A DNA stretch of 38,118 nt from Deltaproteobacteria bacterium PRO3. GTDB lineage: Bacteria > UBA10199 > DSSB01. The notes below the pieces were generated by a model. That model searched no databases and had not been told where the DNA came from. It saw nothing but the letters and a program-made list of their open reading frames with translations. Made by a program: the position numbers and the translations under genes. Shown here piece after piece: positions 31,042 through 38,118 of the stretch. The DNA lies in assembly GCA_030263375.1 (NCBI GenBank), contig SZOV01000021.1, positions 1 through 38,118 on the forward strand, given 5' to 3'. How positions within the stretch are numbered: position 1 is the first letter of the stretch; each line of letters opens with the position of its first letter.

Positions 31042-31714
31042 GGGGATATCGGAGCACGTCTTGGGCACAAAATCCAAAAAAATCTTTGCCGAGATGTTCC
31101 AGCGCCTGCTGGACCGCTTTGGCCCGCAGCATTGGTGGCCGGGCGAGACGCCCTTCGAGGTGATGGTCGGGGCCGTCCTCACGCAGAACACCAGCTGGAA
31201 GAACGTCGAGAAGGCCCTGGAGAACTTGAAGCGCGAGGGCTTGCTGAGCCTGTCGGCCCTGTTGGGGCTCTCCGACGCGGCCTTGGCGGAGAAGATCCGG
31301 CCGGCGGGCTATTTCAACGTCAAGACGAGGCGCTTGAAGGCCTTTTTGGAGTTCTTGCAGGAGCGCTACGCGGGCGACGTCCAGCGGATGCGCGCGCGGC
31401 CCACCGAGCGCCTGCGGGAGGAGCTGCTGGCGGTCAAGGGCATCGGCAAGGAGACGGCGGACAGCATCCTGCTCTACGCCCTGGGGCACCCGATCTTCGT
31501 GGTCGATGCCTACACCTACCGCGTCTTCACGCGGCATTTCCTGGCGCCGGAGGAGGCGGGCTACGACGAGCTGCAGGAGCTGGCGACGGATCACGTCCCG
31601 GCCGAGGCAGAGCATTATAATGAGTTTCACGCCCTCTTGGTGTCCGTGGGGAAGGAGTTCTGTGGGCCCAAGCCGAAGTGCGAGGGTTGTCCGCTGGAGG
31701 GGTTGAATTGGTAG
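31040..31714 (+). CDS. MagIII/endonuclease III-like DNA glycosylase, 224 aa
   Basis: HhH-GPD base-excision glycosylase. N-terminal FGPQHWWPGETPFEVMVGAVLTQ and RPAGYFN are typical of the MagIII (3-methyladenine glycosylase III) branch. The helix-hairpin-helix is KGIGKETAD (133-141), with E138 where bifunctional EndoIII has Lys, and the catalytic Asp is D156 (VVDAYT). The C-terminus has C208, C214 and C217, but N223 stands where EndoIII has the fourth cluster Cys, so a normal [4Fe-4S] cluster is doubtful. This suggests a monofunctional glycosylase. An alternative start is TTG at 31061, preceded by GGAG, which would remove seven residues. Confidence 0.85.
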   Translation: MGISEHVLGTKSKKIFAEMFQRLLDRFGPQHWWPGETPFEVMVGAVLTQNTSWKNVEKALENLKREGLLSLSALLGLSDAALAEKIRPAGYFNVKTRRLKAFLEFLQERYAGDVQRMRARPTERLREELLAVKGIGKETADSILLYALGHPIFVVDAYTYRVFTRHFLAPEEAGYDELQELATDHVPAEAEHYNEFHALLVSVGKEFCGPKPKCEGCPLEGLNW

Positions 31715-31739
31715 GGGCGAACCTTGTGTTCGCCCCTAC
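31711..31739. repeat. GTAGGGGC-type palindrome, probable bidirectional terminator
   Basis: GTAGGGGCGAAC and GTTCGCCCCTAC are perfect 12-bp arms around CTTGT. It lies in the 27-bp gap between two convergent genes and contains the TAG stop of the glycosylase gene. It has the look of a REP-like dispersed element; related cores occur inside the giant gene. Confidence 0.7.
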
Positions 31740-31741
31740 GC

Positions 31742-32335
31742 TCAGTGCCCGTGCCCGGCGGTGAAATACGGATTCGTCCCCGCCGCGTGGTCCGTCTGGT
31801 CGATGACCGCCACGACTTCCGGCACGACTTCTTTGAGCCGCGTTTCGATTCCGTATTTGAGCGTTTGGTCGACGCCGTGGCAGCCCTGGCAGCCGCCGCC
31901 CATGAAGAGGTAGACCTTCCCGTCGCGATAGTCGAGCAGCTTGGTGTAGCCGCCGTGGCTGGCCACCGCCGGATTGATCTCTTTCTCGAGGACCTCGAGG
32001 ATCTTGCGCACCTGCGGATTGCTGGTGTCGAGGCTGCCGGCCCCGGCCGCCGCGGGCTTCTGCACCTTGACCTCGAAGACGCCGGAGAGCACCCCGCCGT
32101 CGAGGTAGTCGACGGCGATTTCTTCGATCTCGTCGTTGGAGGTACGGTCGACGACCAGCTTGAGGTCCTCGACGAACTTCACGTCGTCGATGGAGGGCAG
32201 GGTGGCCAGGTCGATCAGCGGCAGGTGGATGTAGGTGCCGGCCTGGTCGGGGAGCATGACCCCCCAGCTCTTCGGGTCTTTTTCCTTCAGCAGGCCGCGG
32301 ATCTTTTCTTTAGCTTTGTCGGTCAGTTTCAGCAT
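31742..32335 (-). CDS. nfuA: NfuA-like Fe-S biogenesis protein, 197 aa
   Basis: The N-terminal about 90 residues resemble a degenerate A-type (HesB/IscA) domain without its Cys ligands. After an Ala/Gly linker, the NifU-type domain carries the cluster-binding pair C149 and C152 in GGGCQGCHG. This two-part design is that of NfuA, which carries [4Fe-4S] clusters to apo-proteins in the cytoplasm. The ATG has AAGGA seven bases upstream. It ends close to the palindrome at 31711 and lies 15 bp downstream of the VapC-type gene on the same strand, so it might share a transcript with it. Confidence 0.88.
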   Translation of the reverse strand: MLKLTDKAKEKIRGLLKEKDPKSWGVMLPDQAGTYIHLPLIDLATLPSIDDVKFVEDLKLVVDRTSNDEIEEIAVDYLDGGVLSGVFEVKVQKPAAAGAGSLDTSNPQVRKILEVLEKEINPAVASHGGYTKLLDYRDGKVYLFMGGGCQGCHGVDQTLKYGIETRLKEVVPEVVAVIDQTDHAAGTNPYFTAGHGH

Positions 32336-32350
32336 GGGTTTTCCTTTGGA

Positions 32351-32728
32351 CTACGGTCTGAATATTCGCAAATTCAGTTCTTGGATGAATTTAAAGTGCT
32401 TTTTGTTGCCCGTGGCAAGGGGTAATTGGTTTTCGACGGCGGTGGCGGCAATAATGGCATCCCCCGCCCGCAATCCAGACTTGAGACCGTATTCCTCGAT
32501 GTAAACGAGGGCACGATGCCCTATATTTTCGGACAGGGGAAGGACGTTGAACCCGAATTCGGAGAGAAACTGCCGCGTCACCTGCTGTTGAGACTTGTTT
32601 TCGGCGCATTGCAAGAGTTCGAGGTAGGTTTGGACGGAGAGATATCGCTCGGGGGTCTCATCGATCAGCTTGGCCGCCTTGGTATTTCCCCTTTGCACCC
32701 AGATGAAGATATCGGTGTCAAAGATCAC
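32351..32728 (-). CDS. VapC-type PIN-domain toxin, 125 aa
   Basis: A PIN-domain ribonuclease with the expected acidic set D4 (IFDTDIFIW), E37 (YLELL), D90 (GDAIIAATA) and N108 (TGNKKHF). Length is normal for VapC. The start overlaps the end of the antitoxin gene by 11 bp, the usual coupled order of antitoxin then toxin. Such toxins cleave tRNA or rRNA; the target here cannot be told. Confidence 0.9.
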   Translation of the reverse strand: MIFDTDIFIWVQRGNTKAAKLIDETPERYLSVQTYLELLQCAENKSQQQVTRQFLSEFGFNVLPLSENIGHRALVYIEEYGLKSGLRAGDAIIAATAVENQLPLATGNKKHFKFIQELNLRIFRP

Positions 32729-32957
32729 GGAAACGGCCGCCTCTCAGCTGGTCCATGGTTTGGTCGGGGCGGGGGGATTTACCCTTCCGCAGGCCGAAGA
32801 AGGCATGGGACGAGACCTTTCCGGCTGCCTTGGGCCGCGGGGGGAGGATGGTTCCCTTGACCTTGCCGTGGTATAGGATTTGGATTTTTTCGTTTTTTTC
32901 GAGGGCCTTGAGGATGGCCTTGGTCTTGTATCTCAAATCGACGATCGAGGCGTTCAT
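32718..32957 (-). CDS. VapB/Phd-like antitoxin, 79 aa
   Basis: Small protein starting MNASIVDLRYKTKAILKAL, the typical Phd/YefM-like DNA-binding N-terminus, then a basic, flexible C-terminus expected to wrap the toxin. AGGGA lies about seven bases before the ATG. It immediately precedes the PIN toxin with an 11-bp overlap. A compact set of inverted repeats upstream (32974-33008) is a likely operator for autoregulation. Confidence 0.82.
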   Translation of the reverse strand: MNASIVDLRYKTKAILKALEKNEKIQILYHGKVKGTILPPRPKAAGKVSSHAFFGLRKGKSPRPDQTMDQLRGGRFRDL

Positions 32958-32973
32958 AGACTTCCCTTAAATA

Positions 32974-33008
32974 TGTCTAAGAAATAAAGACATTTTGAAG
33001 AAAATGTC
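32974..33008. promoter_or_regulatory. Putative operator of the toxin-antitoxin pair
   Basis: A perfect inverted repeat GACATTTT-GAAG-AAAATGTC (32989-33008) overlaps a second one, TGTCT (32974-32978) with AGACA (32988-32992). The three TGTC half-sites sit 17-50 bp upstream of the antitoxin start in an AT-rich patch, as expected for conditional repression by VapB/VapC complexes. Confidence 0.55.
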
Positions 33009-33065
33009 AATCGTCCTTCCTTCTCTGGCGGCTCGGTCCGGCCATTGGTGGTTTGTCGACAGAAA

Positions 33066-33647
33066 CTAAGTCTCTTGGCTACGGATCCACTTTTTGAGAG
33101 GCCGGGGTTGGAAGGCCCGCATCTTGGCCAGCAGCGCCTCGGGGTCGGCGTCATCCAGCAAAAGCTTGCGGTGCTGGGGCTTGAGGAACTTCCTTCGCTC
33201 GGCCGTCGCGAGGAAGGCGAGGATCTCGTCGAAATAGCCCGCCACGTTGAGCAGGCCGCAGGGCTTGCCGTGTAGGCCCAGCTGTCCCCAGGTGAGGATT
33301 TCGAAGAGCTCGTCCAAGGTGCCCAGGCCCCCGGGGAGGGCGATGAATCCGTCGGAGAATTCGTACATCAGGCGCTTGCGTTCGTGCATCGAGTCCACGA
33401 CCAATAGTTGAGTGAGGCCCTGGTGCGGAATCTCCTTGGGGAAGAGGGCGCCCGGGATGATGCCGGTGACCCGGCCGCCCCGCTGCAGGACGGCGTCCGC
33501 GATCCGCCCCATTAAGCCCACCTGGGCGCCGCCGTAGACGAGCTCGATATTTTCCCGGACGAGCAGGCCCGCCAGCTCCTCCGCGGCCTTGCGATATATC
33601 TCGTTATCACCCTCGCTGGAACCGCAGAAGACGCAGATGCGGTGCAT
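33066..33647 (-). CDS. LOG-family (TIGR00730-type) phosphoribohydrolase-like protein, 193 aa
   Basis: Rossmann-fold LOG protein with CVFCGSS at the N-terminus, MHERK at 87-91 and the signature PGGLGTLDE at 105-113. Family members release a base from nucleoside 5'-monophosphates (cytokinin riboside monophosphate in plants; AMP in some bacteria). Here a nucleotide-salvage or housekeeping role is likely. Full family length. GAGG lies eight bases before the ATG and overlaps the stop of the preceding gene, so the two are probably coupled. Confidence 0.9.
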   Translation of the reverse strand: MHRICVFCGSSEGDNEIYRKAAEELAGLLVRENIELVYGGAQVGLMGRIADAVLQRGGRVTGIIPGALFPKEIPHQGLTQLLVVDSMHERKRLMYEFSDGFIALPGGLGTLDELFEILTWGQLGLHGKPCGLLNVAGYFDEILAFLATAERRKFLKPQHRKLLLDDADPEALLAKMRAFQPRPLKKWIRSQET

Positions 33648-33657
33648 GATATAAACC

Positions 33658-34179
33658 TCATGAAAGCAATTTAAACGAATTCAAAAATTTGCCGATGCCC
33701 GCGGCGGCGCCCGTCGGACCGCTTGCGACGATCACGTAGAGCCGCTTGTCCACCAGGAAGAAGCGCGCCTTGCCGGCGCCACCGCCGTTCAGGGTGAAGC
33801 TGAGCTCGCGGCCCTCGCTCTTGCCGAGGCTGATCTCGTTGAAGGCGTTTTCAGAACCGCCGGCCTCCTTCAGTAACCCATCCTTGGCCTTGTTGAAGAT
33901 GGTGCGGCTGCCGCCCAGCGTCACCGCGATGCCCGGCAGCTCGGAATAGGAGGCGCTGTAAGTGACGCCCCCGGCCTTGATCGTATAGGTGCTCTCCTTG
34001 ACCGCGCCGACGAAACTCTTGTGGACGGATTGCGTCAATTGCGGCTTCCCCGGCATTGCGATGCTGAACCCGCCCTCCGGGGGGGTGAAGGTCTGCCACT
34101 TGGCCTCGGCCGCGGCCGGCCAAAGCGCGAAAGCGGCCAGCCACAGCGCGACGAAAATTACGACGTTTCTTGCGCGCAT
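33658..34179 (-). CDS. Exported small protein, 173 aa, unknown function
   Basis: Signal peptide of about 26 residues with a hydrophobic core (VVIFVALWLAAFALW) and cleavage after AEA. The mature part begins KWQTFTPPEGGFSIAMPGKP, a pattern common in small periplasmic PsbP/DUF1795-like proteins, with a beta-rich body and no cysteine. The start used is the ATG at 34179, preceded by GGGAGG; an ATG four codons upstream lacks a site. It overlaps the control region of the LOG gene downstream. Function unknown. Confidence 0.82.
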   Translation of the reverse strand: MRARNVVIFVALWLAAFALWPAAAEAKWQTFTPPEGGFSIAMPGKPQLTQSVHKSFVGAVKESTYTIKAGGVTYSASYSELPGIAVTLGGSRTIFNKAKDGLLKEAGGSENAFNEISLGKSEGRELSFTLNGGGAGKARFFLVDKRLYVIVASGPTGAAAGIGKFLNSFKLLS

Positions 34180-34238
34180 AAGGCCTCCCACTGCTCTAGA
34201 AATTCTAAGGGAAAAGGCGGGGGGCTGTCTTTAGAAAA

Positions 34239-36785
34239 TTAGGGCTTCACGACCGAGAGGATGTATCGGTCGAGCTTGAGGATCTTGCGCGCCACCTTGA
34301 GCACGTCCTCCCGCGTCACGCGGAGGATCTTCTCGGGCAAGAGCAGCCATTCGCGGCGGTCGAGGCCGTAGATCTCGTTGAAGGCCAGCTGGGTGGCGAC
34401 CGTGCTGTTGCGCTGCAGGTCGATCTCGTAGGCCCCGACCATGTATTGCTGGGCGCGCTCGAGCTCTTCGGGGGCGACGAGCTCCTCGGTCACCTTATTT
34501 AGCTCGCGGAGGATGCCCTCGATGGCGGTGTTCACCTTGCGTGGCTCGGTGGCGATGTAGACGCCGAAATAGCCGGGCTCGACGCCCTCCTGGCTGAGCG
34601 AGGTGACGGAGTAGGCCAGCGACATCTTGTCGCGGAGCTCGATGAAGAGGCGTCCGCCCTGTCCGGCGAGGATGTTGTTGAGCACGTCCAAGGCATAGCG
34701 GTCTTTGTCGGCGTAGCTGACGCCGCGGAAGCCCAGCACCAGGTGGGCCTGGAACTTGTCCTTGGTCTTCTCGACGGTCTGGATCGCCGTCGGCGCCGGG
34801 TCGACCTTGGGCGGCTTGAAGCCCCTGCGGCGCCCTCGGATGGACTCGAGGGCGGGGCGCAGCAGGCCGGCTATGGTCTCCCAATCGAAGTCGCCCACCG
34901 CGCTGATCACGAGATTGCGCGGGTCGAGGTTGTCCCCGAAGGCCCGCTTGACGTCGCCGACCTTGAAGCGCCGGACGTTGGCCGCGTTGCCCAAGAGCGA
35001 CATGCCGTAGGGGTGCTTGGGGAAGAGGCGCTGCTGGAACTGCTTGAAGGCCAGGGAGGCGAGTTGGTCTTCCTCGCGGCGCAGGGCCTCGAGGATGTTT
35101 TGGCGCTCGCGCTCCAGCTCCTGCTTGTCGAAGCGCGGGTGCAGCAGGGCATCGAGGAAGAGCTGGACGCCGTCGCGCATCTTCTCGCTCAAGAAATCCG
35201 CCTTCATGCCGGTCACATTGCGTCCGTTGTAGGCCTGGATGCTGCCTGCGATCATCTCCACCTCGCGGGCCATGGCCTCGGCGTCGAGGGTGGCGGTGGA
35301 CTTGCCCCAAAGCTGGGCGAGCAGGCCGTGGATGCCGTTGGTCTTGGGCGTCTCGGCGCGCAGGCCGCCCAGGTGGGCGGTGCGGATCACGACCGTGGGG
35401 ACGTTGTGGTTTTCTTTCAGGATGAGGCGCAGGCCGTTCTTCAATTTCAGATAGTGCACCTCGTCGGCGGCCCTCTTGGCTGGGCGCTTGGCGGGCTTGC
35501 GGACCCGGGCCCAGTCGAGGAGGTCTTGGGCGACGATCTTCCGCTTCGAGTCCTGCGGGTAGATCAGGCCGATGTTCAGGCCCTCGGGCTTGAGGTATTT
35601 GGCGGCGACCTCGCGGACGTCGTCGGGGGTGACCGCGTCGATCTTTTGGTAATAGTGCTCGTCGAATTGGTACTGTTTGAGGATGGTCTCGAAGTAGCCG
35701 TACTTGCGCGCCAGGCCCTCGACCGTCTCTTTTTCGTAGACCGCGTCGCTCTTGATGTTGATCTTGGCCCGGGCCAGCTCGTCGTGGTCGAGCTTCTTGT
35801 CCTTGAACAGGTAGATCTCTTCCATCACCGCCAGCGTCGCCTTGGCGAGGTTTTTCTCGGGCAGGTTGTAGCCCACCGCGAAGAGGCCGGGGTCGGCCGG
35901 AGAATAGACGTAGGAATAAATCGAGTTCACCAGCCCCTTGCGTTCTTTGATATTGAGCTCGAAGCGAGAGCTCTCGCCCTCGCCCAGGATGTGGCTCAAG
36001 ATGTCCAGGGCGGGGATATCGGCATGGTCGAGGGCCGGGACGTGGTAGCCCAGCATCATCGTGCTGCCCTGGATGGGGTTGGTGAGGACGACGGAACGGG
36101 CCTCGGTCTGCGGCGCCTCCGGCGCGCCCGCGCCGCGGGGCGTGGGGCGGGAGGGCAGCTGGCCGAAGATTCCGCGACAAAGTTCCAGCGCCCGCTCGGT
36201 CTTGAAGTCGCCGGCTAGGACCACGACCATGTTCTCCGGGACATACCAGGAGCGGTAGAAGTCGAGGATTTTCTCGCGGGGGAAGCCCTGCACCGTCTCC
36301 TTGAAGCCGATGATCGGGCGCCCGTAATTGTGGGTCGGAAAGGCCTTTTCGAAGAGCGCCTCCGAGAGCACCTTGCTGGGGCTGTCCTTGCTGCGCAGGA
36401 TCTCCTCGATGACGACCTCCTTCTCGCGGGCGAGCTCGTCGGGGTCGAAGACCGAGTTGAGCACCGCGTCGGAGAGGATGTCCAGGCCGGCCTCGAAGTG
36501 GCGGCTGGCGAGGGTGCAGTAATAGACGGTCTCGTCGAAGCTGGTGTAGGCGTTGACGTCGCCGCCGCTGGCCTCGATGCGCTTGGCGACCTCGCCGGGC
36601 CCGAGGCGCTCGGTGCCCTTGAACAACATGTGCTCGATGAGGTGGCAAATGCCGGCCTCCTGGTCGGTCTCGTAGCGAGAGCCCACGCGCACGCAGCAAT
36701 TGATCGAGACGACGGGGGCTTGGTGGCATTCGACGAGGAGGAGAGTGGTGCCGTTGGGCAGGACCTGGCGGTTGATTTGCAACAT
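34239..36785 (-). CDS. M16 family zinc metallopeptidase, two-domain, 848 aa
   Basis: The N-terminal half has the inverted zinc motif HLIEH (H48, E51, H52) followed about 75 residues later by the third ligand Glu (E127/E128 in VVIEEIL). A second M16 unit starts near residue 440 (YLKLKNGLRLILKEN) and has GIHGLLAQL where the zinc motif should be, so it is catalytically inactive. It forms the other half of the clam-shell chamber. No signal peptide: the chain starts directly MLQINRQVLPNG, so a cytoplasmic peptide-degrading role is likely unless the start lies upstream. The ATG is poorly supported by a ribosome-binding site. Confidence 0.92.
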   Translation of the reverse strand: MLQINRQVLPNGTTLLLVECHQAPVVSINCCVRVGSRYETDQEAGICHLIEHMLFKGTERLGPGEVAKRIEASGGDVNAYTSFDETVYYCTLASRHFEAGLDILSDAVLNSVFDPDELAREKEVVIEEILRSKDSPSKVLSEALFEKAFPTHNYGRPIIGFKETVQGFPREKILDFYRSWYVPENMVVVLAGDFKTERALELCRGIFGQLPSRPTPRGAGAPEAPQTEARSVVLTNPIQGSTMMLGYHVPALDHADIPALDILSHILGEGESSRFELNIKERKGLVNSIYSYVYSPADPGLFAVGYNLPEKNLAKATLAVMEEIYLFKDKKLDHDELARAKINIKSDAVYEKETVEGLARKYGYFETILKQYQFDEHYYQKIDAVTPDDVREVAAKYLKPEGLNIGLIYPQDSKRKIVAQDLLDWARVRKPAKRPAKRAADEVHYLKLKNGLRLILKENHNVPTVVIRTAHLGGLRAETPKTNGIHGLLAQLWGKSTATLDAEAMAREVEMIAGSIQAYNGRNVTGMKADFLSEKMRDGVQLFLDALLHPRFDKQELERERQNILEALRREEDQLASLAFKQFQQRLFPKHPYGMSLLGNAANVRRFKVGDVKRAFGDNLDPRNLVISAVGDFDWETIAGLLRPALESIRGRRRGFKPPKVDPAPTAIQTVEKTKDKFQAHLVLGFRGVSYADKDRYALDVLNNILAGQGGRLFIELRDKMSLAYSVTSLSQEGVEPGYFGVYIATEPRKVNTAIEGILRELNKVTEELVAPEELERAQQYMVGAYEIDLQRNSTVATQLAFNEIYGLDRREWLLLPEKILRVTREDVLKVARKILKLDRYILSVVKP

Positions 36786-36868
36786 GGGTCCATCTGATCA
36801 CGTTTCTCGAACCCCTGAAAAGAAAATTTTTCCTTTCTTCACGGGGCCCCGCGACGTTAAATGGAGGC

Positions 36869-37498
36869 ATGCTGAAACTGCTCTTGGTCCGCCACGGCGA
36901 GACCGACTGGAACCGCGACCGGCGCATCATGGGACGGCAGGAGATCGGCCTCAACGAGACCGGCCGCCAGCAGGCTCTAGCGCTGAAAGAGGCCCTGGGC
37001 CGCTTTCCCGTCGACGCCGTCTACAGCTCCAGCGTGTGCCGGGCCCGGGAGACCGCCCAGATCCTGGTCGAGGACCGGGGGTTGACGCCCCGCTACGACG
37101 AGCGCCTGGTCGAGATCCACTACGGCGAATGGGTCGGGCGCACCTTCGAGGAGGTCCGGGCCCTGCCGGACTACACGCCCTATTTCACGCGCCTCGAGAC
37201 TCCGGTGGCGCCGGGCGGCGAGACCCTCTATCAGGTCCGCGACCGGGCCTTGGACTTCATCGCGCAATTGCGCCGGGAGCACCCGGACCAGACCGTGGTG
37301 GCGGTCTCACATGCCGACTGGATCAAGTGCGCGGTGATGGAGTTCTTGAAGATTCCTTACGAGAACATCTGGAAGTTTCGCATCGACAACGTCTCGGTGT
37401 CGCTGATCGAGTGCGACCCGCTGGGCTGGGACCGGGTGGTCTGCGTCAACCAGCGCGGGGATTTGGACCGCTTGTTCGTGACGCGTTTCGCGTTTTAA
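36869..37498 (+). CDS. Histidine phosphatase family protein (phosphoglycerate mutase-like), 209 aa
   Basis: RHGETDWN at the N-terminus gives the phosphorylated His H9 with R8. A second Arg lies in SSSVCRARET (R58/R60), E82 is the acid and H148 (SHADWIK) completes the pocket. Length and motifs fit CobC/GpmB-like phosphatases; the substrate cannot be assigned. GGAGG lies only one base before the ATG, unusually close, but no other in-frame start keeps the RHG motif. It is 17 bp upstream of ligA on the same strand, and divergent from the M16 gene. Confidence 0.9.
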   Translation: MLKLLLVRHGETDWNRDRRIMGRQEIGLNETGRQQALALKEALGRFPVDAVYSSSVCRARETAQILVEDRGLTPRYDERLVEIHYGEWVGRTFEEVRALPDYTPYFTRLETPVAPGGETLYQVRDRALDFIAQLRREHPDQTVVAVSHADWIKCAVMEFLKIPYENIWKFRIDNVSVSLIECDPLGWDRVVCVNQRGDLDRLFVTRFAF

Positions 37499-37515
37499 CG
37501 ATCCGATTTTCAACG

Positions 37516-38118
37516 ATGAAAAAAACCGCAACGCAAAAACCCATCAAGGAAATGGCCGTCCCGGAGCTGGAAAAAGCGATCCGGCACCATAACGACCTCT
37601 ATTTCAAGCAGGCCAAGCCCGAGATCAGCGACTACGAGTTCGACCGGATGGTCGAGCGCCTCAAGGAACTGAAGCCCCAATCGAAGGTCCTCGAGGAGAT
37701 CGGCTCCGACTTGAGCGAGGGCGGCGGCAAGAAGCTCGCCCATTCCTCGCCGATGCTCAGCCTCGACAAGGCCTACACGCTGGAGGCCCTGCGAGACTGG
37801 GCGGCCAAGCTGCACGGCGACGTGGTCGCCTCGCCGAAGATCGACGGCCTGGCCATCGCCATCCACTACGACGCCGAGGGGCGCTTGGACAGGGCCGAGA
37901 CCCGCGGCGACGGCCTCAAGGGCGACGACATCACCCGCAACGTCCAGGAGGTGGGCGACGTCCCGCGCAAGATTCCCCGCGGGCCCCTCGAGGTGCGCGG
38001 CGAGGTCTACATGCGTCGCTCGGTCTTCAAGAAGTACGAGGGGAGCTTCGCCAACCCGCGCAACCTCGCGGCCGGCGCCCTCAAGCAGAAAGACCCCAAG
38101 AAGACGGCCGACTACGAC
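37516..38118 (+). CDS. ligA: NAD-dependent DNA ligase, 5' part (runs off right edge)
   Basis: The first 201 codons are present and the frame is open to the last base. The N-terminal Ia domain has HNDLYF and ISDYEFDRM, which bind NMN/NAD. The adenylation motif is SPKIDGLA, whose Lys is the AMP-accepting residue. Downstream are TRGDGLKGDDITRN, LEVRGEVYM and FANPRNLAAGALKQ, all standard for LigA. The sequence opens with a short Lys/Thr-rich extension; no good ribosome-binding site precedes the ATG at 37516, so the exact start is less certain than the identity. Confidence 0.93.
   Translation, partial: MKKTATQKPIKEMAVPELEKAIRHHNDLYFKQAKPEISDYEFDRMVERLKELKPQSKVLEEIGSDLSEGGGKKLAHSSPMLSLDKAYTLEALRDWAAKLHGDVVASPKIDGLAIAIHYDAEGRLDRAETRGDGLKGDDITRNVQEVGDVPRKIPRGPLEVRGEVYMRRSVFKKYEGSFANPRNLAAGALKQKDPKKTADYD

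Noticed and set aside
29855-31630. 591-codon minus-strand frame overlapping the PLP enzyme and the glycosylase
   Set aside because: An alternative frame of two genes that carry clear catalytic motifs; its product is Arg/Pro-rich and motif-free.
34743-36218. 491-codon plus-strand frame opposite the M16 peptidase
   Set aside because: Antisense to a well-supported peptidase; its Val/Gly/Leu-rich product has no motif.

Overview
The window looks like a chromosomal segment of a high-GC Gram-negative bacterium. The signs are Sec and lipoprotein signal peptides, strong GGAGG ribosome-binding sites, sigma-54 type (-24/-12) promoters, NfuA, an NAD-dependent DNA ligase and a two-domain M16 protease. 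The style (sigma-54 control, many lipoproteins, very large HEAT/AAA proteins) suggests a deltaproteobacterial-type lineage (Myxococcota, Bdellovibrionota, UBA10199 and similar). No rRNA, tRNA or marker phylogeny is available here to prove it.

The left 27.5 kb is accessory in character. It holds (1) the 3' part of a giant multi-domain gene (1-5607) combining an Ala/Gly-rich helical module, a PPP-like phosphoesterase, a SLOG/LOG-like nucleotide-binding domain and a methyltransferase-like domain; (2) two secreted, Cys-containing products on the minus strand (5624-6981); (3) a plus-strand cluster of an acidic coiled-coil protein, two paralogous 10-cysteine exported proteins each followed by the same stem-loop, and a 259-residue protein (7284-10753); (4) a small gene plus a 16-kb gene (10988-27523). 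Both plus-strand clusters start behind the same promoter architecture: two TTATAAAAWTATAA boxes 30-32 bp apart, then about 64 bp, then a -24/-12 element. This implies one sigma-54 regulon with one enhancer-binding protein, which is not encoded in the window.

The 16-kb gene is the most striking object. It encodes a single chain of 5337 residues with six AAA+ domains as three a-b pairs, four HEAT-repeat cassettes between the pairs, a HEGGH putative metallopeptidase domain and a C-terminal von Willebrand A/MIDAS domain. This is the overall plan of eukaryotic midasin (six AAA+ domains in one chain plus a C-terminal MIDAS), built from MoxR/VWA-type parts with HEAT arrays inserted. The 5' giant gene shares a homologous Ala/Gly-rich module with it, so the two giants probably belong to the same system.

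The right 10.5 kb is ordinary housekeeping sequence: an MscS-type channel, a class V PLP enzyme, a MagIII/EndoIII-like glycosylase, an NfuA-like protein, a VapBC-type toxin-antitoxin pair, a LOG-family protein, a small exported protein, a two-domain M16 peptidase, a histidine phosphatase, and the 5' part of ligA, which runs off the right edge.
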